Shown: piece after piece, positions 12,201-22,900 of the stretch | Numbering within the stretch: the stretch's first letter is position 1 | How the letters are laid out: each line of letters starts with the position of its first letter | NCBI GenBank assembly: GCA_006937955.1 | Contig: SSNP01000173.1 | Location: 276,248-340,247 of the forward strand | Reading direction: 5' to 3' | Length of the DNA: 64,000 bases | From: Pachypanchax playfairii | Lineage: Eukaryota; Chordata; Actinopteri; Cyprinodontiformes; Aplocheilidae | Program-made: the position numbers and the translations under genes | Notes under the pieces: generated by a model | The model's input: the letters and a program-made list of their open reading frames with translations, nothing else | What the model was told of the DNA's origin: nothing | The model's database searches: none

Positions 12201-14204
12201 GTCTATCTCCATCCCTCATGTCTCGTGTTATGAAAAACCATTTACTATCAAAAATGAGGTCATCACAAGGTCCAAACGTTCTAAAACCATTTATTTTTCT
12301 TGTCTTGGTCAAGTGAATCATAATTTACATGTAGGTCATTTTAACTTAAGAAAAAATGAAATGTGATAAAGTAAGAATGTATTCAGCTGCTTTAGTGTGA
12401 GGCTGCATGGTGGTGCAGATGCTCTGTTGCCTCACACTAACAAGGTTGCAGGTTCAACTCCTGGTTGGGACTTGTCTATATTGAGTTTGCATGTTAAGTG
12501 TGAGTGCATTTGTCCCAGCAGTAAGTTCACCTGATCAACCAGGCCCAAGTCTTTCACAGAATACCTTACAAAGACGTGAGGGTCTGGAGCTGAACCGCTG
12601 TCTCTCAGTTTCGAAGGCGTAGTATTTGTATTTGACTGCCCCAAGCAAAACCGAAGAAAGCGCAGAAGTAAACACTTCATCCACAGCCGAGTCCGCCATG
12701 TTGAATCTCTGGGTGGAAAACGCTAGTTCCGTGTTTTCAGGATGACTCACAACAAAGGTGATATGTAATTGGTCCGCCATAAAATTTGACGTGGAAATGA
12801 TCGGGTGCGGCTCCGGTGTCCGACCCTTCTGCATTTGAACATAATGCAGGAGGATCTGATTGGTAAGGCTAGCAGTGAGTGATACTGCTAACCTGTCTGG
12901 GTTGCCCTGCCTTACTCAATGTGATCCTGAGCGAGTTTTTTACATTTGTATTATTTTTTCATCTCATTCTTCAAATTCCTGCATTTATTCTTTCATACAA
13001 ATTCACCGAATTACAAAATAAGTGATGTGAATTAGAATGTAAACCAGAATGAAACCCAGTCCCGTCTGGCCTCATTATAACCTTTAACCTCTCGCCGTTC
13101 AGGTCCAACCCGACAGAAATATGCTGGTTTGATTTATTGGTTTCAGCCCAACTCCTTTACAACACAATGGCAGGGTTTCTCCTGATGAAATACAACGCAA
13201 TCTCTGGGTCGTTCAAACTACCGAGAAGCTCAAACAACTTCAACGTGCTTGAAATGAAGCATAGAAGAAAAAATAAAACAGTCACAGACATGAAGAATTT
13301 ATACACCATGCTTTTATTTCTTAGACTTAAACAGATTAACCTTTTCAGAAAAAAACTGCAGCTGCTGTTCTGGATTTTTTTTTTCACTGCCAGCTGCTTC
13401 ACCCTCCAACATCCACTCATTATTGATGGCCGCTAAGTAAAGTACTCTTAAAGCAGTGGAGCAAGAGCCTGCATGCTGTCCAATCTCCATATTAAAGACC
13501 ACAGAAAAGGTCAGCCAAACAACACCTAAACAGTTCCTGACAGGTCAGGAGGATGATGGAGGGTGAGAAGACATGGAAGGTCAGCTTTCTAAAAAAAAAA
13601 AAAAGTCAAACAGCTGTGAGATTCAAACTGTTGAAAATTAGCAGATTAGAAGAAAAGAGTGAGACCATGAGGAAAAGTGATTATGCAGATGGTGCAACCT
13701 GAAGCAAAATGTGAAAATTTATGATTTTGTTTATTATTCTTGTGTCTCTATTTTTCAGGATTTTTTTTTCTTGTGCATTAATCAACTTTATAAATAACTC
13801 TTCACATCTGTCTGTAGTTCTATAGAGGACTAATTAAAAATGTTAGAAACAAAACTTTTAATCTCATTTAATTTCAGTATTAAACAATGTAGTACAACAA
13901 CTTTTTCCCTTTTTAACCCTTTGATGTTCATCAGTGTGGTAAAACACATTTTCAGTCATTATGTCTCATTAAAGCATTTTATTAAAACTCGATCTTGATA
14001 TCATTGTGTTTCTCTTTCTCTGGACCCCCCCCCAAAAGGTTTTCCTAAACTTCATGGTAAATCCACTTTCTGAAAGGTCAACTGTGCCTATAAGTTCATA
14101 AAATCACAAAATTGACAATATTCTAATGTTAACGGTAAACTGTCTTATTTAAAATTTGACTTATGTGTTTTATTTAATTTCTACGTGTGTTTTCTCTTCT
14201 GCAG
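9216..14204. other. non-coding, mostly featureless
   Basis: Apart from the dispersed repeat at 12395-12500 and the adjoining CpG-bearing decayed segment (12530-12840), only AT-rich sequence is seen. Confidence 0.55.
12395..12500 (+). repeat. teleost dispersed repeat with B-box-like motif
   Basis: GGCTGCATGGTGGTGCAGAT, GTTGCCTCAC, GGTTCAACTCC and GAGTTTGCATGTT match a very common fish interspersed repeat. GGTTCAACTCC fits a pol III B box. It ends abruptly next to unrelated CpG-bearing sequence (12530-12840) that contains a decayed exon-like minus-strand frame. Confidence 0.55.
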
Positions 14205-14312
14205 ATCCATCGGTGCATCACCGGCAGAAGACAGTAGTGACAGACATGTGCTACCCACCAGAGATATCCAGCCTGATGGACTTTGGCACTCCAGACTGCT
14301 CGCTGGGCAAAG
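14205..14312 (+). CDS. kazn: candidate upstream/alternative kazrin exon (108 nt)
   Basis: A strong acceptor (pyrimidine tract ending TCTTCTGCAG) precedes 14205 and a GGTACAAT donor follows 14312. The segment is exactly 36 codons and is phase 1 at both ends. Its final G would complete the GTG valine codon that opens the 29825 exon. Read in that phase it is open and contains an internal methionine (MCYPPEISSLMDFG) that could also act as a start. I do not recognise the peptide in the kazrin isoforms I remember. It may be a cassette exon, a fish-specific alternative exon, or chance. A GC-richer, non-repetitive stretch follows it to about 14.9 kb. Confidence 0.4.
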
Positions 14313-15785
14313 GTACAATGTTGCTCAAAATTACAAGGCGTTGCCATGGTGACAGCAGGAAGTGAGCACAGTGATTTATCCTGGCAGTTAAAAGGACACT
14401 GAGCTGTCAGCTTGACTTGTGGGTGAACGCCGGAGCAAAGGCCTGCACAGGCGAGAACAATCAGATAACAACACTCGGTATCTGGCCACGAGGGCCCTCA
14501 GCTTTCACTGCAGGCCCTCGTTTATCTCAGCCTAATATGTTCTGTCATTCACTGTGTCATATTGATATGAGACTTCACCAGAAAGAATCCCATTTTACAA
14601 ATTGCTTTGGAGTTTGCTGAAACGTATCACTTCTGAGTTGCATTGTAATGTGCAATTATTGCTTTGCAACAAGATGACTTATCCTCTGTTATCGCCACCA
14701 TCAGCACAAGGAATACAGCGTTTTATAGAGACACTCGAGCATTTTCATTTCCTCTTGTGCGATAATTATATTGACCAAGGTGTTCTCATATCCAAAAAGT
14801 TCAAAGATGGTAAAATCTATTGACCGCATTTGTTTTGCAGCTCAATCTAAATCTGCATCACGGAAGTGTTGCTTGTCATTCTATCACGACCGACTTTAAT
14901 TCCTTGAAAGAGACAGATTAAGTGCTAAAGGACGGTCAGACTCTTGTTATTTTCATCAGAGATGAGCATCAACACTCGTGACCTGAGAAGCTCATTTTCT
15001 TTTCTCTCCTGCTGCCCATCATCCTTCTACGTCCTCACATTTTTTTCACCTCCTGTGCTCTCTGTAGGCCAAGTAATATTTTAATACTGCTCTCTATCAA
15101 TGCACTGCAGCGGTGTTAATGCAGACTGACAGGTCAACTGTGTGCAGCGGATAGAGAGGGGAGGAAAAAGACGGTTTTCAGGCTTTAATGTGAGCAGAGC
15201 AAATGAATGACACAGTGATACGGAGAGTTGAGCCGAAGAATGAGGACACCAAGGAGCAGAAAATTTCAGACTGAGGAGGAGTGAGGATAAAAGAAACCCT
15301 CTGAATATGATTCAGGGTAGCTTAAAGGCCAACTTCAGCATGACTTTAGAATTATAAAGTATTACATTTGATCTAAAATGTTTGTATTCATTTAAAAAAA
15401 ACTTGAATCCTACTGGTTAAAAGCAGCAGCAGAGAATACAAAAAGTAAACTTGTTGCTGCAGTAAAAGAGGATATTTACTGTAACCTTTTGATCGCAACA
15501 GGTAAAAAATGATGTAACGTTTGAGGAGGTAAAACTTTTAAAGTAACTCTTTTATCACGTTTATTTTTTTTTAAACAAATCAGTTTAATAACCACGTAGT
15601 AAATAACAAATAAATTCAGTAACCTATAAACACGTTCCTGAAAAACACATGCATTACCTCTACAACTGGGTGTGTCTCACTCGATTTGTCTATTTCTAAT
15701 TTTGTAAGAACTCTGCTCATTTAAAGGTAGAATATGCAGCATTTTTGATATTATCCTTTTTAAAAATAAAGTAATACAGTGGTCG
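14313..15785. other. intronic; possible conserved non-coding stretch at 14.4-14.9 kb
   Basis: The part at about 14420-14870 lacks homopolymers and repeats and has mixed composition with many transcription-factor-like words. That makes it a candidate for a conserved element. No coding frame of note. Confidence 0.35.
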
Positions 15786-16452
15786 ACGCTTGTATGCACA
15801 AAACTGCTGGGCACGTTCCTGCGTCATAGAGAATCCATACACTTATTTGCACAGCTCCAACGCTTATTTGCACAAAACATTTGGAGGTATCATACATGCA
15901 TCTCACTAAATCTCACTGTTTCTCACTAGTTACATGACTGTAAACCTCCGCTGGTGTTCTCACTCACCGTCGCTGTTAGGTGTGTGGAACTAGACTGCTC
16001 TGGCGTTTACACACGCGTGTCTGCCGCGTCTGCCTGAAGCTGTCAGACAGTCGCCAAAAAATAATCACCAACTTCTTTAATGTGAAATGGTGTCACATGT
16101 AATATTTGTTCTAGTTTTTATTGCCCGATCATGAGTTCTTAATATCCAATATAGAAAACTGTTCTGTTCTGTTACTAACTGTAACTTAATCTGTGTTGTT
16201 ACTGTCGCGTTCATGCGCGCGCGTATCTGGTGCATCTGTTTACTTACTGTTTACTCATAGTGGATCCTCTCTACGAGTATATAACTCGGTCTGTTTGAGA
16301 GTTTTATTATCCTAATATATTGTAATTGCGTTATTACATCATTTCTTATTATCTGTTGTTAATACTTAAACACTTCTACCCGTGTTTACAGTCCAAATGA
16401 CCACCGACAGATAAATGCACACAACGCTTACATGCATAAAACTGCTGGGCAC
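15786..16452 (+). repeat. three-copy direct repeat, module of about 29 bp
   Basis: The motif ACGCTTgtATGCAcAAAACTG followed by CTGGGCAC occurs at 15786-15814 and 16424-16452, and a shorter divergent copy ACGCTTATTTGCACAAAAC at 15860-15878. The DNA between the outer copies is CpG-richer (GCGCGCGCG near 16215) than its surroundings, suggesting an insertion bounded by the direct repeats. Family unknown. Confidence 0.55.
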
Positions 16453-17942
16453 CGAGGTCGTGTCATATAACCGTTGACCTCTGTACCATAATTAGAGAGC
16501 TAAACTACAGATTGTTTGCCATAATTCCATATGTGATTTATTTTTATTTTTAACAGTTATTCATCTTTTTAAATAGTGTGGCAAACTTGTAGTACTTTTT
16601 TCCACCACTAGAGTGAGCATGAGCCAGTTTTTTTAATAATTACTCCCAACGATTATTACATATGTGTATTGCAGAAGTTACAACTATATTGTTTAAGTTA
16701 TTACACAACTAATTGATAATATTTGGCATGAAGTAGAAACTTGTTATCCGTTACTCACCGGTACGCTTGAGTCTTTTGAACGCTGCTGCTCTTTGTGATG
16801 GAGTGAGGAATAATACTCGTTTGTGCCACCCTGTGGTGGTTAGTGGAAATGACGGGGTTGTAATTTGGGTCTTGGGTGTTGGAAATAAAAGCCATTATTT
16901 TCTACATAGTATACTTTTAATGGGGTTAGCATTTTCCTCAAAAACCTTCTGTTTTAAGCCCAATCTGTGTCTTCTGCCCTCTGAGGGAAAACCTAAGTAC
17001 TGCAGGTAGCAGGTGCAAATTCTGTTCAGAAACAGAATCAGATTTAAGTTTTTGGCATGTTTATACAAAGAGGGATTTGTCTGAAAGACAGATGTTTGAC
17101 TGAGTGCAGATGTGTATTCTGGGAGTTTGTCTGGATTGAGGAGAAGGTTCTATGTGTTTAACAGTTAAACAGCTGAAAACTGTTTTGCGAATGTAAGGTG
17201 CTGGTTCTGGATCGTAGCCTGCTGAAAAAGAGGAGCAGCTTTAAAAGTGTAGTTTTTTTTTGAAGGCTGATCTTTCCAAAGATCTGATTTAATCCATGAG
17301 CTTAGCTGAAACGTCTCAAATCACAGGGAATGTGTTTAATGTAAATCCAACATCTGGCTCAAGTGCAGGTCCATTTGTTATTCAAATGAAACACTGAACA
17401 TAGTTGGACCTTGTTCTAATAGTTAAGTTAGATGTTATAAACATTTCTTTGCGACTTTTTAGAATTGTTAACATCTATATTCCCCACACAAGCATGTTTA
17501 TGTTCACTGTTACGGGAAGGTGGAAGGAACATTTTTATTTTAATGTTTGTGGTCAGGAATTCATAGAAGAAGAGACTTTCTTTTAAGACTTTCCTTTTAA
17601 AACTGGAGCTAGTTAAAGCTGCCGTATGACACGCCTTGATGTTGTGACAACACACTCACCTGTGCATTTCCTGCTTCCTGAACACTCTTCTGCTCCTCAA
17701 TCATCTTTTCTTGTCATGCTTGTTGGGGGTTGATATAATCTTAGAGTTTCCTGATTAACAAGTCAGAAGGAAGAAAGAGACCTGAAAGTAAAAAATACTA
17801 AGAAATGAAAAGTCCAGCTTTCAGCTTTTTTACTGGAAATTCAGAACTTCCTGGACATTTATGAAAAGACTTGTATCAACATGTTGACTGGTTTCACCCA
17901 CCTTCCAACATATTACACTGAATGCTGTCCTCACTCTGATGA

Positions 17943-18518
17943 GTCCTCCAACTCATACGCCCATAGTTGACGTTTGTCTATGCACTCGAATACGACCCCA
18001 TGGAGCGTTTTCTATGGTTTTACCACCCTCAGCGCCCCCTTTCGGTAAAATGGGAACAGATACTTTTACAGAACAACAGAAAACTTGCTTTCCGCCCTTA
18101 ATGAGCTAACAAAGGGTTAGGGTTAGGGTTTGGTCAAGCTGGGTTGCGGCTTGATTCTTTTCTTCTGGCCCGTTGTTCCACCGGCATCCCTAGCAACAAC
18201 CTAGTAACCACTCAAACCTGAGAAAATGTACGTTGAAATGACAAAACTATTTACCGTTTCCATAAACCAAACAAATATTATGAAAATAAAGTTTAGATTT
18301 CTCGCTAGAAATGTTATCAAAACAAGTCTAAAGCCACTGTCTATTTTGAAATAATTTCTGCCGAAAATTGAGGGGAAGGCCGCCATGTTTCTCTCATTTT
18401 GCCAGCGAGAAACTGCAGTCAGCATAACCACCGCTAGAGGTCGCTTTAAATACGTCACCCTTGGTCGTAATTTGATGACTGGACATACGACCACTGTGTA
18501 CGTTTTGCTTTGGAGGAC
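17943..18518. mobile_element. possible MITE-like element
   Basis: A short inverted terminal match GTCCTCCAA / TTGGAGGAC bounds a 576-bp segment with unusual CpG content for this intron. It contains exon-like GCCGCCATGTTTC on the plus strand and a telomere-like tract. The terminal repeat is short, so the boundaries are tentative. Confidence 0.35.
18114..18131 (+). repeat. short interstitial telomere-like tract
   Basis: GGGTTAGGGTTAGGGTTT: two and a half TTAGGG units inside the possible MITE. It is too short to show a fused chromosome end. Confidence 0.8.
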
Positions 18519-19489
18519 AGTCTGGATTATCTACTGCTGGATAAAACACAGTGTTAGTTCAGTTTGAACAGACGCTAAAAATGTATTTCGAATTTGCAGT
18601 CAAAAAAAAAAACTGTTTGTAATTTCACAGTAAACTTTGCAACCCATATAAATGTTCATCTTTAAAGAGATGATCAGATTTAAAGCTGTTAATTTGGATT
18701 TATGTGGAATTCTAATGATGAGAAGTGCAAGAAAAAAACAGGTTTGTGTGATTTCTGGATTCTATTACAACAATCCTGCTCTTAGAAATATCTGGAGTTG
18801 ATGTTAAAGGATTTTGTCTTGACTCAGATCAGTCAGAGAAAAGAAGTCTGGCAGTGACTCACATGCTGTCAGTGTGATTGACAGATCCATTGCCTCATGT
18901 GACGAGTATTTGTTAGATCACATTTGATCTTTAAGGCATCAACCCATTGAAAGGCAGGGCCAGTGACACTGCAGCTCTTAGCTGCTATTTAAATGATTTT
19001 ATCTAGAGTTCTACTATAAACATATATAAACTCATGTTTCTTTTCAGTATTCTGGTTGGGCTTCTCAAGTGCCTATAAAACTACAAACTCTTTTACAAGT
19101 TTTTATCTAAGCATAGACCCTGCAGGCTGAATTAATTTCCTTAGAACTACCTGCCTGTACCTGCCTCAGGCTTGAAGAGCACAGAGAGGTAAAATGGCAC
19201 CACGGTAACCTTATTAACTCTGTCCACTCACATCCGAGTTCCCATCTAACACAGCACAGACTGCCCTGAGTCAGCACTCAGCAGCAGAGCAATCAAATGC
19301 CTGGAGGGTTTAAGATAACATGGGAAGTCCAGATTATTAAACACATCTCAGCGTGTTGACGAATGGCAATTTGGTTTAAGGCATGAACTTTCATATCCCT
19401 GATAATCCATTTATCAACACGTTTAAACTGCAGCACTGGCAGCACATTCAAGGTCGGAATTTAATCTAAAACACAAACAGGAACAGGTG

Positions 19490-19925
19490 AGCTGTTGGCC
19501 GTCAGGTGGAGTGAGAGCTCTATTCCTGTTACCTGAGGCCTCAGGTGCACTCTGTACTCTCCTCCCCCTCGTTTTGGTCTGATCTCATGGGGATGGGGGT
19601 AGGTGAAATGCAGGAGTGGGTGTGTCCTGAACAGGTAGCACAGAAAGAAGGGAGAGAAGGAGAGGCCCGTTAAGAGACAACGTAAAAGAAAGGAGCAGGG
19701 AAGGTGCTTTTCAGTGACTCTCAGGGGGACGACTTCCTGGTTACCTGTCTAGGTGGAGCCACAGTGAGCAGAGCTGGGAGCAACTAGCTGCAGTGGTGTA
19801 GTGTCAAAGTTAAATTGTGTGCCTGGGACATATATCAGTGTTTTTACTGTTTTTTTTTTCACCTGCTATGAGCGCTTACACCACGTTTGACAGTGGAGTC
19901 AAACAGAGCGTGTGCCAGAGAGGAC
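19490..19925 (+). promoter_or_regulatory. putative alternative kazrin promoter and 5' leader
   Basis: This stretch is richer in G and C and poorer in homopolymers than the flanking intron. It contains CCTCCCCCTCG, an ETS-like ACTTCCTG near 19730, a TATA-like ACATATATCA near 19830 and an E-box CACCTG near 19860, just before the candidate first exon. The assignment is inferred from position and composition only. Confidence 0.3.
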
Positions 19926-19956
19926 ATGAGGTCCGAGAAGGAGGAGGGAAAGGCTG
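19926..19956 (+). CDS. kazn: candidate alternative first coding exon of kazrin
   Basis: An ATG at 19926 opens [10 protein letters not shown] and then leaves one G before a consensus GTGAGT donor at 19957. That is phase 1, exactly what the 29825 exon needs, and the join restores a valine codon to give GKA-VLLHEEV. An upstream ATG at 19868 is in a different frame and would reach the donor in phase 2, so it could only be a short upstream ORF. The preceding 400 bp is GC-richer than its surroundings and has ETS-like ACTTCCTG and TATA-like ATATAT elements, as expected for an alternative promoter. No transcript evidence is available here. Human kazrin is known to use several first exons joined at this same point. 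Confidence 0.5.
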
Positions 19957-22900
19957 GTGAGTTACTGACAGTTAGGTGGCCCTCGAAAGTGGGGATTACT
20001 CTTATGTGTGTACATTGTGTTCGTCTACATTATACAGCAGGATTCTGAAACTCATAGTTCGTCCGGTTTGTGTGTGAAACTCTCTGTTTTAGTCGTTATT
20101 TGAGATAATTCTCATGAGTGAAGAGGACATTTTCTTTAATGGCTGCGCTGAAGCTCCGCTTTCAGCTGCTCAGGTTTTGTGTTGAATGAAATCAGCTGAA
20201 GGTAAATCCTTGTATGATAATAGTTATTAAATTTACTGTGAAAGCTGATTGGCATTATCCATCCATCTCTCAGCCTTCTATTGAACTGAAGAGCTAAATT
20301 CTGACCTGACCTACATGTTGGAGCGGCATGTTCCTATGGATGATCTGTTAATCCTCTATAAATCAACTGATGGACAGAAACAGACACAGCGTCTCTGATG
20401 TTTGTGTTCATGTAAAAAGTCTAAACACCTTTTATTTACTCAAAAATAGGTGTTGATGAAGATGTTAAAAGCTGCTTTTGGTTCCGGACTTGAACCGAAT
20501 CCCTTGAAAAGATACTTGTTTTGTCAGTCCTATGGCAGTGTTGGATTTTTATTTTTATTTTTTTACCTCAAAATCATCAATGAGTTAAACAAAATGTGCA
20601 GATACCATCACTTACAATAAAAAATTAAAAAATAATGACATGAATGAATAGAGATTGTTGTCATCTGTTTGAGGACATTCGAAGGTTTCAGTCTTCCACA
20701 AACTAGATGTTTCATTGAAAGTTGTTTAGTGGATTTAAAACAGAGATCAGATGATTCAGACTCCTCTGCAGAGACTTTAAGTGTCACATGTATTTTTCTT
20801 AAAATATTTTTTGCATTATAAATTCTGACAGAAAAATGGATTTCAAACATCATTTGGTTAAATAGTTACATGTTCCCTTTCAGAAAAAGTAACTCGTGTT
20901 TAGTTCATGATTTTTAATTGTCTTTATTTAATACTAATGTCTTTAGTATCAATTCTTCTCATCTCAAAATGGTAAATAAGTGTGTTTAAATGGCACCTTT
21001 ATATTTTTACTACACAGCGTCCAGTGACAGGTTGAGTAAATGGAGCTCTTGACTGTGTTAGAAGTCTAAACAACCTTGTTTATGCATTGCGTTTTTTACG
21101 GTGGCACTTGGCAGACAGCCTAATCTGCATATCACAAACTTGTAAATCATTCAGAGTTTTCTGGACTTGTCATTCTTGCTTCAACTTTAGCTGTTTTGTA
21201 AACCCTCCGCTAATTAATTATTGCAAGCTGTTCCTATCACATACTGATTTAAAGCAGAACTAAGTAAGTTTTTTCACCTCAATAAATGTTTTCTAGAGTC
21301 CCTGTGGGGGTAAACAAGGACTTGGCGGGGTGATTCGTGGGTCCCTCCCCTCCCTCCGGAGTCTGTGTCCTGAAAGCAGCACTTGCAACTTTCAGTGGAT
21401 CGGACCCGACTAATCTCGCGAGAACAAACCTGCTTTACGGCACTCACACTCACGTACATAAATACAAGCATGAAGCCCTTGCCGTTGTTAGCAACGCCAC
21501 CCTTAGGAGCGCAAAGATGACAATAATACTCACCTGTCGAGACATTTTCTTGGTTTTGTTTTTCTTCCTTCTTGCAAAAGCGTTCTCTGCGCGTTGTTGT
21601 TGGGGGGGCGGCGGCGGGGTGGAGGGGGTGGGGGGTGTGGGGGTCTGCGGTGGCGGGGGAACGTTACGACAGTGAGCTTTCACAGGGGACCAGTAGGGGG
21701 AGAGTGAGAGCAAAACTTACTTAGTTCTGCTTTAAGCTGAAGTATATACACATTTGGGGTAGATTAAAACAGTCGTTCACTTTTTTTTTTCTTTATCTTG
21801 CTCTGTTGCATTTTGTTGTAAAGTACACTTAATAATATTAAATGTGGCCTGAGTTTTAATTTCAACAGGTTTACATGTAGGTTTGGGTGTTCACGTGACT
21901 CCTGGAAAGGTAAAGACAGTTGGAACAGAGAGTAAATTATCTCCAAGGTGAAGAAAAGCCCTTTATGACTCCACAGCAGTTAGGGATCGCACTCCAGGAT
22001 GTGGACAAGCGTGTTTCCTTATCAGCAATAAAACAAAACCAAATGGACTGATTAAAATAAATTAACCTCTGTCGAAATGATTCAGAGTGGAAAGTGTAGG
22101 GGAGACAAAAGAATTTATGAGACAAAACCACAAAGCCTCCCACTTTAAGCTTTATGGTGCTACTGTAGCAAAACTACAGATTTTAACAGAAGCGACCGAG
22201 TGAATTCAGACCTACATTTTGTGCAAAGCTCTTTCTAACACATTGGACAGTTTCTCATCCTTCTGAGGAACAACAGTAATAAATATGAGCAACGTCACCA
22301 AATACTTTAAGGGTTAAGAGCAGAAATTCTTCCAACAATCAGCTGAACTTTTAACAGCTTTTCTTGATGATTTTGTTATAACTTATTTGACAAGGAGGAC
22401 TCTGCTACAAGCATCTCACTCAATCTTGTTTTTTTTTTTTTTTTTCCCACGTCCTGTCTGACATTAAAGCAGTCGGAATTGATGCCCGGATGCATGATAG
22501 ATTTGTTCTCACAAGCCGAACATGCAGCAATGACTGCAACGTTCAGCTTGTTACCTTTATTTATTTTTATTTAGATGTTATTTTGTTTATTACAACTTTT
22601 TTTTGAGTCAGCGGACATGGCGAAGGAGAGAGGAAATTAGAGGAAAAAGAAAAAGAAAGAAGAGGAAAAATAGATAAGAAGAGGTAGAAGAGAAGTTGGG
22701 AGAGAAAGAAATCTGCTTCTACGCCTGCTGAGAGACAAAAACAAGAGCAGAGACACCACAGCATCGATTCTGCTTTTAACCACAGTTTACTTTTCACATC
22801 AAAATGTGAAAGCACTGAATGCAGACAGGTAAGCAACAGGTAAAGAGCATCTTGCAGGTTAAACACAACTTTGCATTTTAGTTGAGATAAACCTTCAGCC

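Noticed and set aside
12395..12500. Possible tRNA gene because of GGTTCAACTCC
   Set aside because: No cloverleaf could be drawn; the sequence matches a common fish dispersed repeat.
21337..21675. 112-codon frame ending in a Gly-rich stretch
   Set aside because: It is translation of the G-rich core of the TTAA element.
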